Assembly: GCA_046712825.1 (NCBI GenBank) | Contig: JBKKCR010000270.1 | Coordinates: 1-5,577, forward strand | Length of the DNA: 5,577 nt | Source of the DNA: DATFGK01 sp046712825 | GTDB taxonomy: Bacteria; Actinomycetota; AC-67 | Reading direction: 5' to 3' | Part shown: positions 5,465-5,577 of the stretch, in pieces | How positions within the stretch are numbered: position 1 is the stretch's first letter | Layout of the letters: every line of letters starts with the position of its first letter | The notes under the pieces: model-generated | Databases searched by the model: none | What the model was told of the DNA's origin: nothing | Seen by the model: the letters and a program-made list of their open reading frames with translations, nothing else | Translations under genes and position numbers: made by a program

Positions 5465-5577
5465 CTCGAGGTCGAGCGCGGCGAGCCGCCGGACGAACAG
5501 GCTGGGGACGTACCGCGTGCCCTGCGGCTCGCCGGCGACCCGGAAGGACGAGGTTCGTGCGAGCAGCCGCTCGAGCA
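5453..5577 (-). CDS. C-terminal end of a gene entering from the right, possibly cytochrome P450
   Basis: Forty residues plus a TAG stop are in frame from the right edge (first full codon 5575-5573). Nearly all third positions are G or C, which supports real coding on this strand. The tail includes LLARTSSFRVAGEPQGTR, then YVPSLFVRRLAALDLELE. A hydrophobic/basic helix, a strand with x-G-E-P and a final strand after a short linker resemble the C-termini of actinobacterial cytochrome P450s, but the heme-binding Cys loop lies outside the window, so this is a guess. Its last 12 bases overlap the 3' end of the converging DUF559 gene. That a gene is present is fairly sure; its identity is not. Confidence 0.6.
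   Translation of the reverse strand, partial: LERLLARTSSFRVAGEPQGTRYVPSLFVRRLAALDLELER
5479..5534. repeat. 11-base inverted repeat near the right edge
   Basis: CGGCGAGCCGC (5479-5489) is the exact reverse complement of GCGGCTCGCCG (5524-5534), with 34 bases between. Both arms lie inside the partial minus-strand gene, just past the DUF559 stop. Long loop and absence of a U tract argue against a simple terminator; arginine/alanine-rich coding in GC-rich DNA can yield such matches by chance. Confidence 0.3.

Overview
This is a GC-rich, tightly packed bacterial chromosomal window. It most likely comes from a high-GC actinobacterium: codons mostly end in G or C, one gene starts with GTG, genes overlap at their ends, and one protein has the AbiEi-like/DUF559 architecture common in Actinomycetota. 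The lineage is an inference; no rRNA or marker gene is present. There is no tRNA, CRISPR array, insertion sequence or phage gene.

Left part (1-1598): the 3' end of a DUF35-type zinc-ribbon/OB-fold gene (+) meets, stop codon to stop codon with no base between, a Tat-exported PhoX/DUF839-type protein gene (-). Middle (1599-2084): a GYD-domain protein gene (-) with a convincing intrinsic terminator behind it. It is transcribed divergently from the next operon, and the 95-base gap holds a strong Shine-Dalgarno for each side and a good -10 box for the rightward operon. Centre (2085-4399): a two-gene operon of an acyl-CoA ligase (AMP-forming) and a crotonase-fold enoyl-CoA hydratase/isomerase, with a 4-base GTGA overlap. 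Right part (4466-5577): an AbiEi-like winged-helix plus DUF559 (Vsr-like nuclease fold) protein gene (+), whose 3' end overlaps by 12 bases the 3' end of a partial minus-strand gene that runs off the right edge. The tail of that last gene resembles a cytochrome P450.

The metabolic theme is CoA-ester catabolism. The ligase activates a carboxylic acid as its CoA thioester, the crotonase acts on the unsaturated acyl-CoA, and the DUF35 protein is of the kind that partners thiolases, lipid-transfer proteins or MaoC-like hydratases in lipid or steroid side-chain breakdown. A P450 next door would fit an oxidative step before activation. The substrate cannot be read from the sequence. The most open question is the AbiEi-like/DUF559 gene, which has no clear partner and uses AGG/AGA arginine codons far more than its neighbours. 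I see no clear-cut novel multi-gene system.
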